DNA of 24,761 nt, taken from positions 1-24,761 of the forward strand of contig SXTL01000108.1 in assembly GCA_005790965.1 (NCBI GenBank), in the 5' to 3' direction. A program made the translations under genes and the position numbers. Of this stretch, positions 8,301-14,559 are shown in pieces. How positions within the stretch are numbered: the first letter of the stretch is position 1; each line of letters starts with the position of its first letter. A model generated the notes under the pieces. It was not told the origin of the DNA, ran no database searches, and saw only the letters and a list, made by a program, of their open reading frames with translations. This stretch comes from Burkholderiales bacterium. Its GTDB lineage: Bacteria; Pseudomonadota; Gammaproteobacteria; Burkholderiales; Thiobacillaceae.

Positions 8301-8684
8301 CAACTGGTTGTACAGCTTGACCAGACTGTCTTCCTGGTCTTGCCCCACCTTGAATTGGACGGTGACCACGCCGTAATCGTTGGCCGCATAGCCGAAGCTG
8401 TGATCAACACCTGCTTGGGCGTGCATGATCGCTTCCAGTGGCTTGACTACCAAATTGTTGATCTCATCTACGCTGGCGCCTGGCTTTTGCACAATGATGC
8501 TGGCCGCGGGCACCACAATCTGCGGGTTGTATTCGCGCGGTGTCAGCGCCAGCGCCATCACGCCCAGCATGAACAGGGCGAAGATCATTAATGGGGTGAT
8601 CTTTGATTCAAGGAAGGCCGTCGCCAAACGGCCGGCGATGTTGAACCGAGCGTCGTGCGCTTCAGGGTGGTTGTCTGCGCTCAT
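5325..8684 (-). CDS. RND-family efflux permease with His/Cys-rich cytoplasmic loop
   Basis: Inner-membrane proton-driven pump of the AcrB/acriflavin-resistance type, 1119 residues, working with the adaptor and outer-membrane factor encoded just upstream. It has the usual duplicated plan: a first helix near residues 31-46, a large periplasmic domain, helices 2-6, a second helix set starting near 580, a second periplasmic domain, and C-terminal helices ending in LVVIPLFYLLWQRR. The proton-relay pair in helix 4 is present (LLVDDSIVVIEN, Asp426-Asp427). In the helix 10 region the usual AcrB lysine is replaced by Arg1024 (VVVRNSLLLIDF). Between helices 6 and 7 lies HHH followed by Cys546, Cys549, Cys551 and Cys562, a possible metal-binding loop. 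The substrate cannot be read from sequence; the neighbouring regulator suggests reactive sulfur or a thiol-reactive compound. Confidence 0.93.
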   Translation of the reverse strand: MSADNHPEAHDARFNIAGRLATAFLESKITPLMIFALFMLGVMALALTPREYNPQIVVPAASIIVQKPGASVDEINNLVVKPLEAIMHAQAGVDHSFGYAANDYGVVTVQFKVGQDQEDSLVKLYNQLMQNMDRMPAGAEQPIVRPVNVDDVPILTLTLSSANQTEQALREVGVRLLEQLRNVDGVSFTQLVGGRAPALNVWIDPQRLEASGLSFERIDQALRGVNVSAPLGALTQAGQARALRLDGFLGNAEAVGRIVVGAHNGLPVYLRDIARIEAGSADVEEGSWQGFGPAAQGASPELSPAVTLAIAKKAGTNAVDVSSAVLAKLEELKRQALPHDMTVTVTRDDGERADAAVNLLVEHLGIAIFTVILLMWWFLGWREAGIVTMTIPLILFIVLAVGYLTGQTINRITLFALILALGLLVDDSIVVIENIHRHLHHGKVKMEEFGQTLVIATNEIGNPTNVATVAVMLAFIPMAFVTGMMGPFMMPIPINVPVAMLASLFIAYSIVPWAARRVLRGKALKALVESDTLEDLGRHHHPDKICRFCLCKGRDDKDPLRCAYLAVVEPLMASAAKRNLFFTAVVGLLIAAMLMPAWQFVRPAGVGGPLSALGVELKMLPNDNTNTMLLQVDMPAGVALADTDAVARNIGAVLGSLAPVDNYQTFLGQAAPIDFSALVRGDALKRGENLAQIRVNLIDKHHRSASSHDIANQIDAALTPVRKAYPTARIKIFETPPGPPVPSQVLAELYGPDYAVLRQSALEVNGAFQKVYGLTNVDDSVTSDAQSYRVRVDAEKAALAGVAPAQVAKLLRDYVSGFAIGTLHAVDAREPMEIRVRLPRESRADPSTLLGLSLTNPQGMRVPLSAIARIEPVTETKAMRDRDQHAHVTVGGEMLQSSPVYAVLALDQVLDGQKLKSGATFTTGNLGFTEATPRDPGKYTLLWGGEMRLTLDVFRDLGSAFIVALVLIYLLLTAYYKSFMLPLIVMGAIPLTLIGVFPGHWATGQAFTATSMIGVIALAGVVVRNSLLLIDFILDYRRQGYSLEEAVKEAGAVRFRPILLTALAIIAGSAIMMTDPVFGGLAVSLIFGTFASTALTLVVIPLFYLLWQRRVSTTTQPQT

Positions 8685-8687
8685 GGC

Positions 8688-9755
8688 TTAACCCTTGACC
8701 TGGTCGCCGTTGTTGATGGTTGCTGCCTGATCGGTTACGACCCGATCCCCCGCATTTAGCCCGGAGAGAATTTCGACGCTGTTGTTACTGATCGTACCAG
8801 TGCGCACCATGCGGTATTGAGCAATGCCCTGGGCATTGAGGACGAATACACCGATGATGCCGGCGCGGTTTTGGAGGGCGGTTTGCGGGACGCGCAGACT
8901 GCGGGTCTGGCCGGCCGGGAAGAGGACGCGGGCAAAGGTGCCGCTCTTGACCTTGGCCTGAAGGTCGAGTTTGACGAGATAAGTGTGTGTCATCGGGTCA
9001 GCGGCCGGAGAGAGGCGCGCGATGCGGCTCTTGAGACGGTCTGTTTGACCATCCACTTCGATATCGACCGTTTGACCAGCGGTCAGGGTTTTGAAGACAG
9101 ATTCCGGGACGGCCGTTTGCACCTGCAAGCGGGCCGGATTTTCGAGAACCAGAACGGGATGGCCGGGCGCGGCGATATCGCCTTCATTGGCTAATTTTTG
9201 GGTGACGACGCCGGCAAAGGGGGCCACAACGGTCGCGTAGCGCATCTGGCCTTGCGCGGTCGTTAGGCCCGCTTTGGCTTGGGCCGCACGCGATACGGCG
9301 ATTTCGTAGTTGAGCTTCATTTTCTCGTACTGCTGGCGGGTGACCACCTCTTCCTTGTGCAGGTTTGCGTAGCGGTCGTAATCGGCTTTAGCGTCCTTGA
9401 GGGCGTTTTCGGCCTGATTGAGGCCGAGGCGGGCTTGTTCGACGGCGCCTTCGATGTCCAGAGGGTCAATGGTAAACAGACGCTGGCCAGCCTTGACGCT
9501 CTGGCCCTCAACGACCGCGATGTCGCGGATGTAACCCATCAGGCGCGAGGCAACCTTGATGGATTCTTCAGCGACTACGGTGCCAGGGGTTACGGCATAG
9601 GCCGGCGCATCTTGCGCTTGCACGACAGCCGATGGGGCTTGCACGACGCGGGGCGCGGCGGCCGTCTTGGCGCCTTCTTCGTGGGCGCCGCAGGCCGTTA
9701 GCGTCAGGGCCAGAACGAGGGGTGCGAGGTAAGCGTGGGCAGGGCGATGCATCAT
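8688..9755 (-). CDS. RND efflux periplasmic adaptor lipoprotein (HlyD/AcrA family)
   Basis: Membrane-fusion protein that bridges the RND pump and the outer-membrane channel. The 355-residue product has a lipoprotein signal: a hydrophobic stretch ending in LTLTAC, with Cys22 as the lipidation site. It continues with a short Ala/Val linker, the lipoyl-like hairpin (VVEGQSVKAGQRLFTIDPLD), a coiled-coil hairpin rich in Ala, Lys and Gln (about residues 108-165), the second lipoyl half (YATVVAPFAGVVTQKLANEG), and the beta-barrel and membrane-proximal domains. GGAG precedes the ATG at 9755, which is followed at once by a second ATG. Fourteen bases separate it from the outer-membrane factor gene, and three bases from the permease start, so the three genes form one operon. 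Confidence 0.93.
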   Translation of the reverse strand: MMHRPAHAYLAPLVLALTLTACGAHEEGAKTAAAPRVVQAPSAVVQAQDAPAYAVTPGTVVAEESIKVASRLMGYIRDIAVVEGQSVKAGQRLFTIDPLDIEGAVEQARLGLNQAENALKDAKADYDRYANLHKEEVVTRQQYEKMKLNYEIAVSRAAQAKAGLTTAQGQMRYATVVAPFAGVVTQKLANEGDIAAPGHPVLVLENPARLQVQTAVPESVFKTLTAGQTVDIEVDGQTDRLKSRIARLSPAADPMTHTYLVKLDLQAKVKSGTFARVLFPAGQTRSLRVPQTALQNRAGIIGVFVLNAQGIAQYRMVRTGTISNNSVEILSGLNAGDRVVTDQAATINNGDQVKG

Positions 9756-9769
9756 CAGGTCTCCGGTAA

Positions 9770-11101
9770 TCAGATCTGGTCGGGTTCGAGGACGCCCACG
9801 GCGAGCTTGAGTTCGGCGCGAGTGACGGCGAGGTCGTAACGGGCGGCGACCAGATCGGCGCGAGTCTTGTCCAGTTGGGCTTGTGCGGAGAGCAGTTCGA
9901 TGAGCGGTGCTACCCCGTTCTCGTAACGCATCTTGACCAAGCGTCGGGCCTCCTCAGCCTGTTCGACGGAGAGTTGGCGAACGGCGGTGCGTTCTTCGGC
10001 CTCCAGGGCGCGGCGTTGCGCATCGGTGACTTGGAAACCAATGCCCTCTTCGCTCTGGCGCAGCTTGGCCGTTAGTTCGCTACGCTGGGCCTCGGCGCGG
10101 TCGACGCCGGCCTGCAGGGTGCCGCCGTCAAAGGCATTCCAGGTTAGGACACCGGCCATCATGTAGGCATTGCTATCAAAGCCGAGCGTACGGTCGTTCC
10201 ATTCTTGTCGCAATGAGACATTGAATTGGGGGCGTTTGCCGGCACGGACGGCATCGACCGCGGCGCGGGCGGCATCGACCTGTTCGCGCAGGGCGCGGAG
10301 GCCTGGGTGGGCCTCGGTCGCCTGCTTGCGCAGGGCCGCAGCATCACCTGTCATAAGCGCCGGAGAGACAGGGTCGGCGACATCCATCTGGGCGCCGAGT
10401 GGCCGACCCATGAGCAGTTTGAGTTGATCCAGCGCGGTGGCCTCGGCGTTGCGCGCCTCGATTAGCTTGATCCGCATATCTTCCAGATTCACGCGGGCGG
10501 AAAGGCTGTCGCTCTTGACGGCCATGCCCTGCTTGTGGAGTCTTTCAGTGATGCGGACATATTCCTCGGCGGCGGCCCGTCCTTCGCGAGCTACCTTGAT
10601 GTAAGCGCGGGCGGTATGCACGCCTTGATAGGCCAGCAAGACCTGCTTGACCAGTTTCTGACGGGCCATGCGATCGCCCGACTGAGCCGCACGAGTAAGG
10701 GCTTGCGCCTGACGCACATAGCTTTCAACCCGTCCCCCGTTGTAGACGGGAATCTGGAGTTCGATACGGCTGTTGAAATTATTGATGGCACCGGGGTTGT
10801 TCAGGGTGGGGTCCTGCATGTCGGTGGCCAGGACGCGGCGTTGTGTCAACTTGGCGCCAAATACATTGAGCGCGTCATCGGTTCGCGAGGCGGTCAATGA
10901 CAGGTTGAGACGCGGCATCCGGTTGCCCTTGGCCTCGCGCACGGCCGCTTCGGCTTGTTCAATCTGAGCCTGGCTGATGGCCATGTCAGGATTTTGACTC
11001 AGAGCCGCCTCGGTGCATTGCTTGAAATTAAGCGTTTCGGCGCCCGCCTGCCCAAGGGGCCAAGCGGCGAGAAGAAGGAGGACTGACCAAGGGTTGCGCA
11101 T
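9770..11101 (-). CDS. TolC-family outer membrane efflux protein
   Basis: Outer-membrane channel component of the tripartite pump, 443 residues. Residues 1-21 form a signal peptide (hydrophobic core LLLLAAWPLG, cleavage after QAGA). The two outer-membrane-factor repeats follow, recognisable by LNFKQCTEAALSQNPDMAIS at the start and the long heptad-rich helices with AQAEAA, QAQALTRAAQ and RAEAQRSELT patterns. The second repeat ends with ARYDLAVTRAELKLAVGVL. GGAG stands just before the ATG at 11101. It is the first structural gene after the ArsR regulator, separated by 158 bases that contain a candidate promoter with an inverted repeat. Confidence 0.92.
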   Translation of the reverse strand: MRNPWSVLLLLAAWPLGQAGAETLNFKQCTEAALSQNPDMAISQAQIEQAEAAVREAKGNRMPRLNLSLTASRTDDALNVFGAKLTQRRVLATDMQDPTLNNPGAINNFNSRIELQIPVYNGGRVESYVRQAQALTRAAQSGDRMARQKLVKQVLLAYQGVHTARAYIKVAREGRAAAEEYVRITERLHKQGMAVKSDSLSARVNLEDMRIKLIEARNAEATALDQLKLLMGRPLGAQMDVADPVSPALMTGDAAALRKQATEAHPGLRALREQVDAARAAVDAVRAGKRPQFNVSLRQEWNDRTLGFDSNAYMMAGVLTWNAFDGGTLQAGVDRAEAQRSELTAKLRQSEEGIGFQVTDAQRRALEAEERTAVRQLSVEQAEEARRLVKMRYENGVAPLIELLSAQAQLDKTRADLVAARYDLAVTRAELKLAVGVLEPDQI

Positions 11102-11116
11102 GATGTCTCCGAACAG

Positions 11117-11138
11117 ACACGGGCGCTTCGGCCCGTGT
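11117..11138 (-). other. Perfect 8-bp hairpin in the leader of the efflux operon
   Basis: ACACGGGC and GCCCGTGT pair fully around a six-base loop, ending 15 bases before the start codon of the outer-membrane-factor gene and just upstream of its GGAG. There is no T-tract, so it is not a standard terminator. It could stabilise the mRNA 5' end or influence translation. Confidence 0.5.
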
Positions 11139-11171
11139 GATGCACCGCTCCAGCCGGGAGGGCCGAAGTAA

Positions 11172-11213
11172 TATTAGAGATCAATTATGGACTAATAAGC
11201 AGGGCTTATGCAA
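11172..11213 (-). promoter_or_regulatory. Candidate promoter and operator of the efflux operon
   Basis: On the minus strand TTGCAT (11213-11208) and CATAAT (11189-11184) are spaced by 18 bases and could be -35 and -10 elements. A perfect six-base inverted repeat, TATTAG-N14-CTAATA (11172-11197), brackets the -10, a position where the ArsR-family protein encoded upstream could block RNA polymerase. A second stem, GGGCTT-N4-AAGCCC (11202-11217), overlaps the -35 and might be a weak terminator for the regulator gene. The -35 matches consensus at only three positions. Confidence 0.45.
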
Positions 11214-11259
11214 GCCCGTGGCGCAATTTATAGCGTGAGGGGAGGTGGTTTGGCAAACC

Positions 11260-11577
11260 TTATTTGGCAAAGCCGCAGAACACATCCCGCATCATGCTGA
11301 TGAGGTTGAGGGTGCGCCCGTCGCTGATGCGATAAAAAACACGGTTGGCGTCTTTGCGTGTACGCAGGACGCCTTTGTCGCGCAGGATGGCTAGATGCTG
11401 GGAGATGTTGCTTTGGGAAGTGCCCACATTGTCAACGATTTCCTGAACGCTGATTTCCTTGTTGCCGAGGACGCAAAGGATCTTCAGACGCAAAGGATGC
11501 GACATGGCCTTCATGGCGCGCGAGGCTTGTTCGATATGCTCGTCGGTGTCGATGACTTGTTCTTGCTGTTGATCCAT
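11260..11577 (-). CDS. ArsR-family repressor, SqrR/BigR/YgaV-like candidate persulfide sensor
   Basis: Winged-helix DNA-binding protein of the ArsR/SmtB family, 105 residues. The recognition-helix region is TSQSNISQHLAILRDKGVL (about residues 53-71), followed by the wing TRKDANRVFYRI. It lacks the CxCxxC metal motif of ArsR. It has exactly two cysteines, Cys35 (LKILCVLG) and Cys101 (MRDVFCGFAK), 66 residues apart. In SqrR (Cys41/Cys107) and BigR (Cys42/Cys108) the same spacing marks the pair that forms a tetrasulfide with reactive sulfur and relieves repression. The ATG at 11577 follows AGGAG with good spacing. It is the natural regulator of the pump genes 158 bases downstream and probably of itself. 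The persulfide-sensing role is inferred from cysteine spacing and context. Confidence 0.85.
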   Translation of the reverse strand: MDQQQEQVIDTDEHIEQASRAMKAMSHPLRLKILCVLGNKEISVQEIVDNVGTSQSNISQHLAILRDKGVLRTRKDANRVFYRISDGRTLNLISMMRDVFCGFAK

Positions 11578-11599
11578 GGAGAAACTCCTCTTGTATTGC

Positions 11600-11642
11600 T
11601 ACATTCTGATGTAACCATACGGCAATATCCCTTTACCGGCAA
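11600..11642 (-). promoter_or_regulatory. Candidate promoter and operator of the arsR-family gene
   Basis: On the minus strand TTGCCG (11642-11637) and TATGGT (11619-11614), 17 bases apart, form a plausible -35/-10 pair. The perfect inverted repeat TACAT-N4-ATGTA (11600-11613) begins directly after the -10, over the expected transcription start, which suits autorepression. ATTGC and GCAAT further out also form matching arms (around 11595-11625). Confidence 0.5.
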
Positions 11643-11709
11643 GAGGGCTATAAATGGCTTAAAATGGAGGGCAGTTTTAGATACCTGCTTCTGTAGAGAG
11701 GCTAACGAC

Positions 11710-13275
11710 ATGGCACCCTCCGTAACCCCTGTACTTTTGATCATCCTGGATGGTTTTGGGATAAGCGAAAATCCCGAATTCAATGCGGTGGCGATGGCCC
11801 ACAAACCGCATTTTGATGGCTACTGGAAGAGCTGTCCGCACACGCTTATCCATGCCTCGGAATCGGCCGTAGGTCTGCCGCGTGGCCAAATGGGTAATTC
11901 CGAGGTGGGGCATCTCAACATCGGCGCTGGGCGTGTGGTGTATCAAGATTACAGCCGGATTGAACTGGCCATTCGCGCCGGCTACTTTTTCCACAACCAT
12001 GTGTTGGAAAATACCCTGAACGACATCAAGGCCAGCGGCGCAGCCTTGCATATCATGGGCCTTCTGTCGGATGGCGGCGTACACAGCGACGACAGCCAGA
12101 TTCACGCCATGGCTCTCATGGCGGCACGCATGGGGGTGACCAAAGTTTATATCCACGCCTTTCTGGATGGACGGGATACCCCGCCCAAAAGCGCCGAGGG
12201 CTATTTGCATTCCTTGCAGGAGCGGCTTGATGGACTAGGTGTTGGGCGCATTGTCAGCCTGTGTGGCCGGTATTACGCCATGGATCGTGACAAGCGTTGG
12301 GCACGAGTTGAGAAGGCCTATGACCTTTTGGCGCAGGGCCGCTCTGAGTTTCAGGCCGAGACCGCGCAGGCAGGCTTGGCGGCCGCCTATGGGCGGGGCG
12401 AAACGGATGAGTTCGTCAAGGCCACGGCCATCTGCCCGCCGGGCGAAGATCCGGTGCGCATGGAAGATGGTGACGCCGTGATCTTCATGAACTTCCGTGC
12501 TGATCGTGCCCGGGAGATTACGCGGGCCTTCACCGAGGCGGACTTTGATGGCTTTGTGCGCGAGCGGGTGCCGAAGTTGTCGCACTACTGCACCCTGACC
12601 CAGTATCAGGCGAACTTCAATGTAGAGGTCGTGTTTCCGCCCACACAAGTCCGCAACGGATTTGGTGAATACATTTCCCGGCTGGGCTTGCATCAATTGC
12701 GCATTGCCGAGACCGAGAAGTACGCCCATGTCACCTATTTCTTCAATGGGGGTGAGGAGACCGTGTATCCGGGCGAGGAGCGGATTTTAGTGAAGTCGCC
12801 GGATGTGGCCACCTATGATCTGCAGCCCGAGATGAACGCCCAGGAGTTGACCGACAAACTGGTGGCGGCCATCGAGAGCCGCAAGTATCAGGCCATCATC
12901 TGTAACTATGCCAATGCCGACATGGTGGGCCATTCCGGCGATTTCGAGGCCGCGAAAAAGGCCATCGAGGCGGTGGATGTTGCCCTGGGCCGCGCTGTTG
13001 AGGCCATGCGCAGTCACGGCGGTGAGACGCTGATCATTGCGGATCACGGCAACGCTGAACAGATGATGGATCCGGCGACGGGACAGCCGCATACCGCCCA
13101 TACTATCAATCTGGTGCCCTTTGTGTACATCGGCCGCCCGGCAACCGTGAGCGATACGGGTGCGCTAGAAGATGTCGCTCCGACCTTGTTGAACATGATG
13201 GGTCTTGCACAGCCGAACGAGATGGGCGGTCATTCACTGGTTCACTTTGATAAACCGCTGCCGGGTAGCTGCTGA
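11710..13275 (+). CDS. gpmI: 2,3-bisphosphoglycerate-independent phosphoglycerate mutase
   Basis: Glycolytic and gluconeogenic enzyme interconverting 3- and 2-phosphoglycerate through a phosphoserine intermediate, with two Mn ions. The start is the ATG at 11710, preceded by GAGAGG, giving 521 residues, usual for the family; the frame is open further upstream but that part lies antisense to the regulator gene. Visible motifs are LIILDGFG with metal-binding Asp14, the catalytic serine in MGNSEVGHLNIG (Ser64), HAFLDGRDTPP, NFRADRAREIT, and the metal-binding ANADMVGHSGDF and IADHGNAEQM near the C-terminus. The stop codon is followed at once by the GTG of envC. The same gpmI-envC pair occurs in E. 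coli. Confidence 0.97.
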   Translation: MAPSVTPVLLIILDGFGISENPEFNAVAMAHKPHFDGYWKSCPHTLIHASESAVGLPRGQMGNSEVGHLNIGAGRVVYQDYSRIELAIRAGYFFHNHVLENTLNDIKASGAALHIMGLLSDGGVHSDDSQIHAMALMAARMGVTKVYIHAFLDGRDTPPKSAEGYLHSLQERLDGLGVGRIVSLCGRYYAMDRDKRWARVEKAYDLLAQGRSEFQAETAQAGLAAAYGRGETDEFVKATAICPPGEDPVRMEDGDAVIFMNFRADRAREITRAFTEADFDGFVRERVPKLSHYCTLTQYQANFNVEVVFPPTQVRNGFGEYISRLGLHQLRIAETEKYAHVTYFFNGGEETVYPGEERILVKSPDVATYDLQPEMNAQELTDKLVAAIESRKYQAIICNYANADMVGHSGDFEAAKKAIEAVDVALGRAVEAMRSHGGETLIIADHGNAEQMMDPATGQPHTAHTINLVPFVYIGRPATVSDTGALEDVAPTLLNMMGLAQPNEMGGHSLVHFDKPLPGSC

Positions 13276-14526
13276 GTGCGTGCCCGCGCCCTGATTGGCC
13301 TGCTGTGTTGGGCGTATCTGGCCGGTTCGGCTGGGGCGGCTACGGAAAAGCCCGCCGACCGGGCGGGTGAAAAGCGTCAGGAACTGAACGCTTTGCGGGA
13401 CCGCATTGAGCAATTGCGGCGCGATGTTGAACAGGCGACGACCGATCGCAACGAAGCGGCGGATGCCCTGCGCGATTCCGAGCGCAATATTTCTACAGTG
13501 CAGCGTAGCTTGCGGGATCTCGATTACCAAGTCGTTACCCAGGGTCGTGAACTAAACCGGCTCGATGCGCGTATCCGTCTCGTCAAGGCTCAGATTGAAG
13601 AGCAGCGGGAGCGGTTGGCCATGCTGGTGCGCCATCGCTACGAGCGTGGCGGGAGCGATGCCGCTCGGCTGGCATTAAACGGTGAGAACCCGGCAGCGGC
13701 GGCACGACAATTGGGCTATGCAGGCTATGTGGCCCAGGCACGCGCCGATCTGATTCGCATTCATAACCAGACCCTGGCGCAGTTAGCGGCGCTGGAGAAC
13801 AAGGTCAGCGAGAGTAAGAAACAGCTGTCTACGCTGCGCTCCGGGCAGTTGGACGAGAAGAAAAAACTTGAAACGGAGCGCCAGGCTCGACAGTCGATGT
13901 TGGCGCGTTTGTCTGATCAGATTCGTGTCCAAAAGAAAGAGATCGGCACATTGCTGCGCGATGAGCAGCGCCTGACCCGGTTGGTTCAGCGTCTGGCCGA
14001 ATTGCGCACGCGCAGCGCTTCGGTGCGCCCCGGCAAGGCCTCGACCGGTAGGCCGGCGCCGGGTCAGAAGGTCGAACAAGTGGCGGATGCGCGTTTGGCT
14101 AATTTGGACTTTACGCGCTTGCGGGGGCGCTTAGCCTTGCCGCTAGCGGGCGAGATTGTGGCCCGATTTGGCAGTGCCCGGGAAGGGGGCGGGCCGGCCT
14201 GGAAGGGCCTGTTTATTCAGTCAGCCGCAGGGCAAGGCGTACATGCCGTGGCGACAGGTCGGGTGGTGTTTGCCGACTGGTTGCGGGGCTTTGGTAACTT
14301 GATTATCTTGGACCATGGCGATGATTACCTGAGCCTGTACAGCAATAACGAAAGTCTGTATAAACAGCCGGGCGAGGCCGTGCGGGCGGGCGATGTGATT
14401 GCCAGTGTGGGCAACACGGGTGGACATGAACGAGCGGGCCTTTATTTCGAATTGCGCCATCAGAGCAGGCCATTTGATCCGCTGAGCTGGGTGGGTGGAT
14501 CGGCGGGCAGATCTGGAGGTCGCTGA
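13276..14526 (+). CDS. envC: Murein hydrolase activator EnvC (degenerate LytM/M23 domain)
   Basis: Periplasmic activator of the septal amidases AmiA/AmiB during cell division. The 416-residue product starts at a GTG that directly follows the gpmI stop, so translation is probably coupled. Residues 1-21 look like a signal peptide (GLLCWAYLAGSAGA). A long coiled coil rich in Arg, Gln and Glu follows (about 30-240), then a C-terminal LytM domain (about 290-410). The zinc ligands of active M23 peptidases are absent: the first His-x3-Asp site reads WKGLFIQS and the HxH site reads GLYFELRH. E. coli EnvC is degenerate in the same way, so this should be a non-catalytic activator. It is followed 33 bases later by ctpA, a common arrangement. 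Confidence 0.93.
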   Translation: MRARALIGLLCWAYLAGSAGAATEKPADRAGEKRQELNALRDRIEQLRRDVEQATTDRNEAADALRDSERNISTVQRSLRDLDYQVVTQGRELNRLDARIRLVKAQIEEQRERLAMLVRHRYERGGSDAARLALNGENPAAAARQLGYAGYVAQARADLIRIHNQTLAQLAALENKVSESKKQLSTLRSGQLDEKKKLETERQARQSMLARLSDQIRVQKKEIGTLLRDEQRLTRLVQRLAELRTRSASVRPGKASTGRPAPGQKVEQVADARLANLDFTRLRGRLALPLAGEIVARFGSAREGGGPAWKGLFIQSAAGQGVHAVATGRVVFADWLRGFGNLIILDHGDDYLSLYSNNESLYKQPGEAVRAGDVIASVGNTGGHERAGLYFELRHQSRPFDPLSWVGGSAGRSGGR

Positions 14527-14559
14527 TCTGTAGGTTTTGGCTATCAAGGGGCCATGGGC

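Noticed and set aside
11395..11709. Upstream in-frame extension of gpmI (to 626 residues)
   Set aside because: The extra part is antisense to the ArsR-family gene and crosses its promoter; the ATG at 11710 has a good ribosome-binding site and gives the normal family length.
12235..12729. 164-codon open frame antisense to gpmI
   Set aside because: Shadow of the gpmI codon pattern; no family resemblance.
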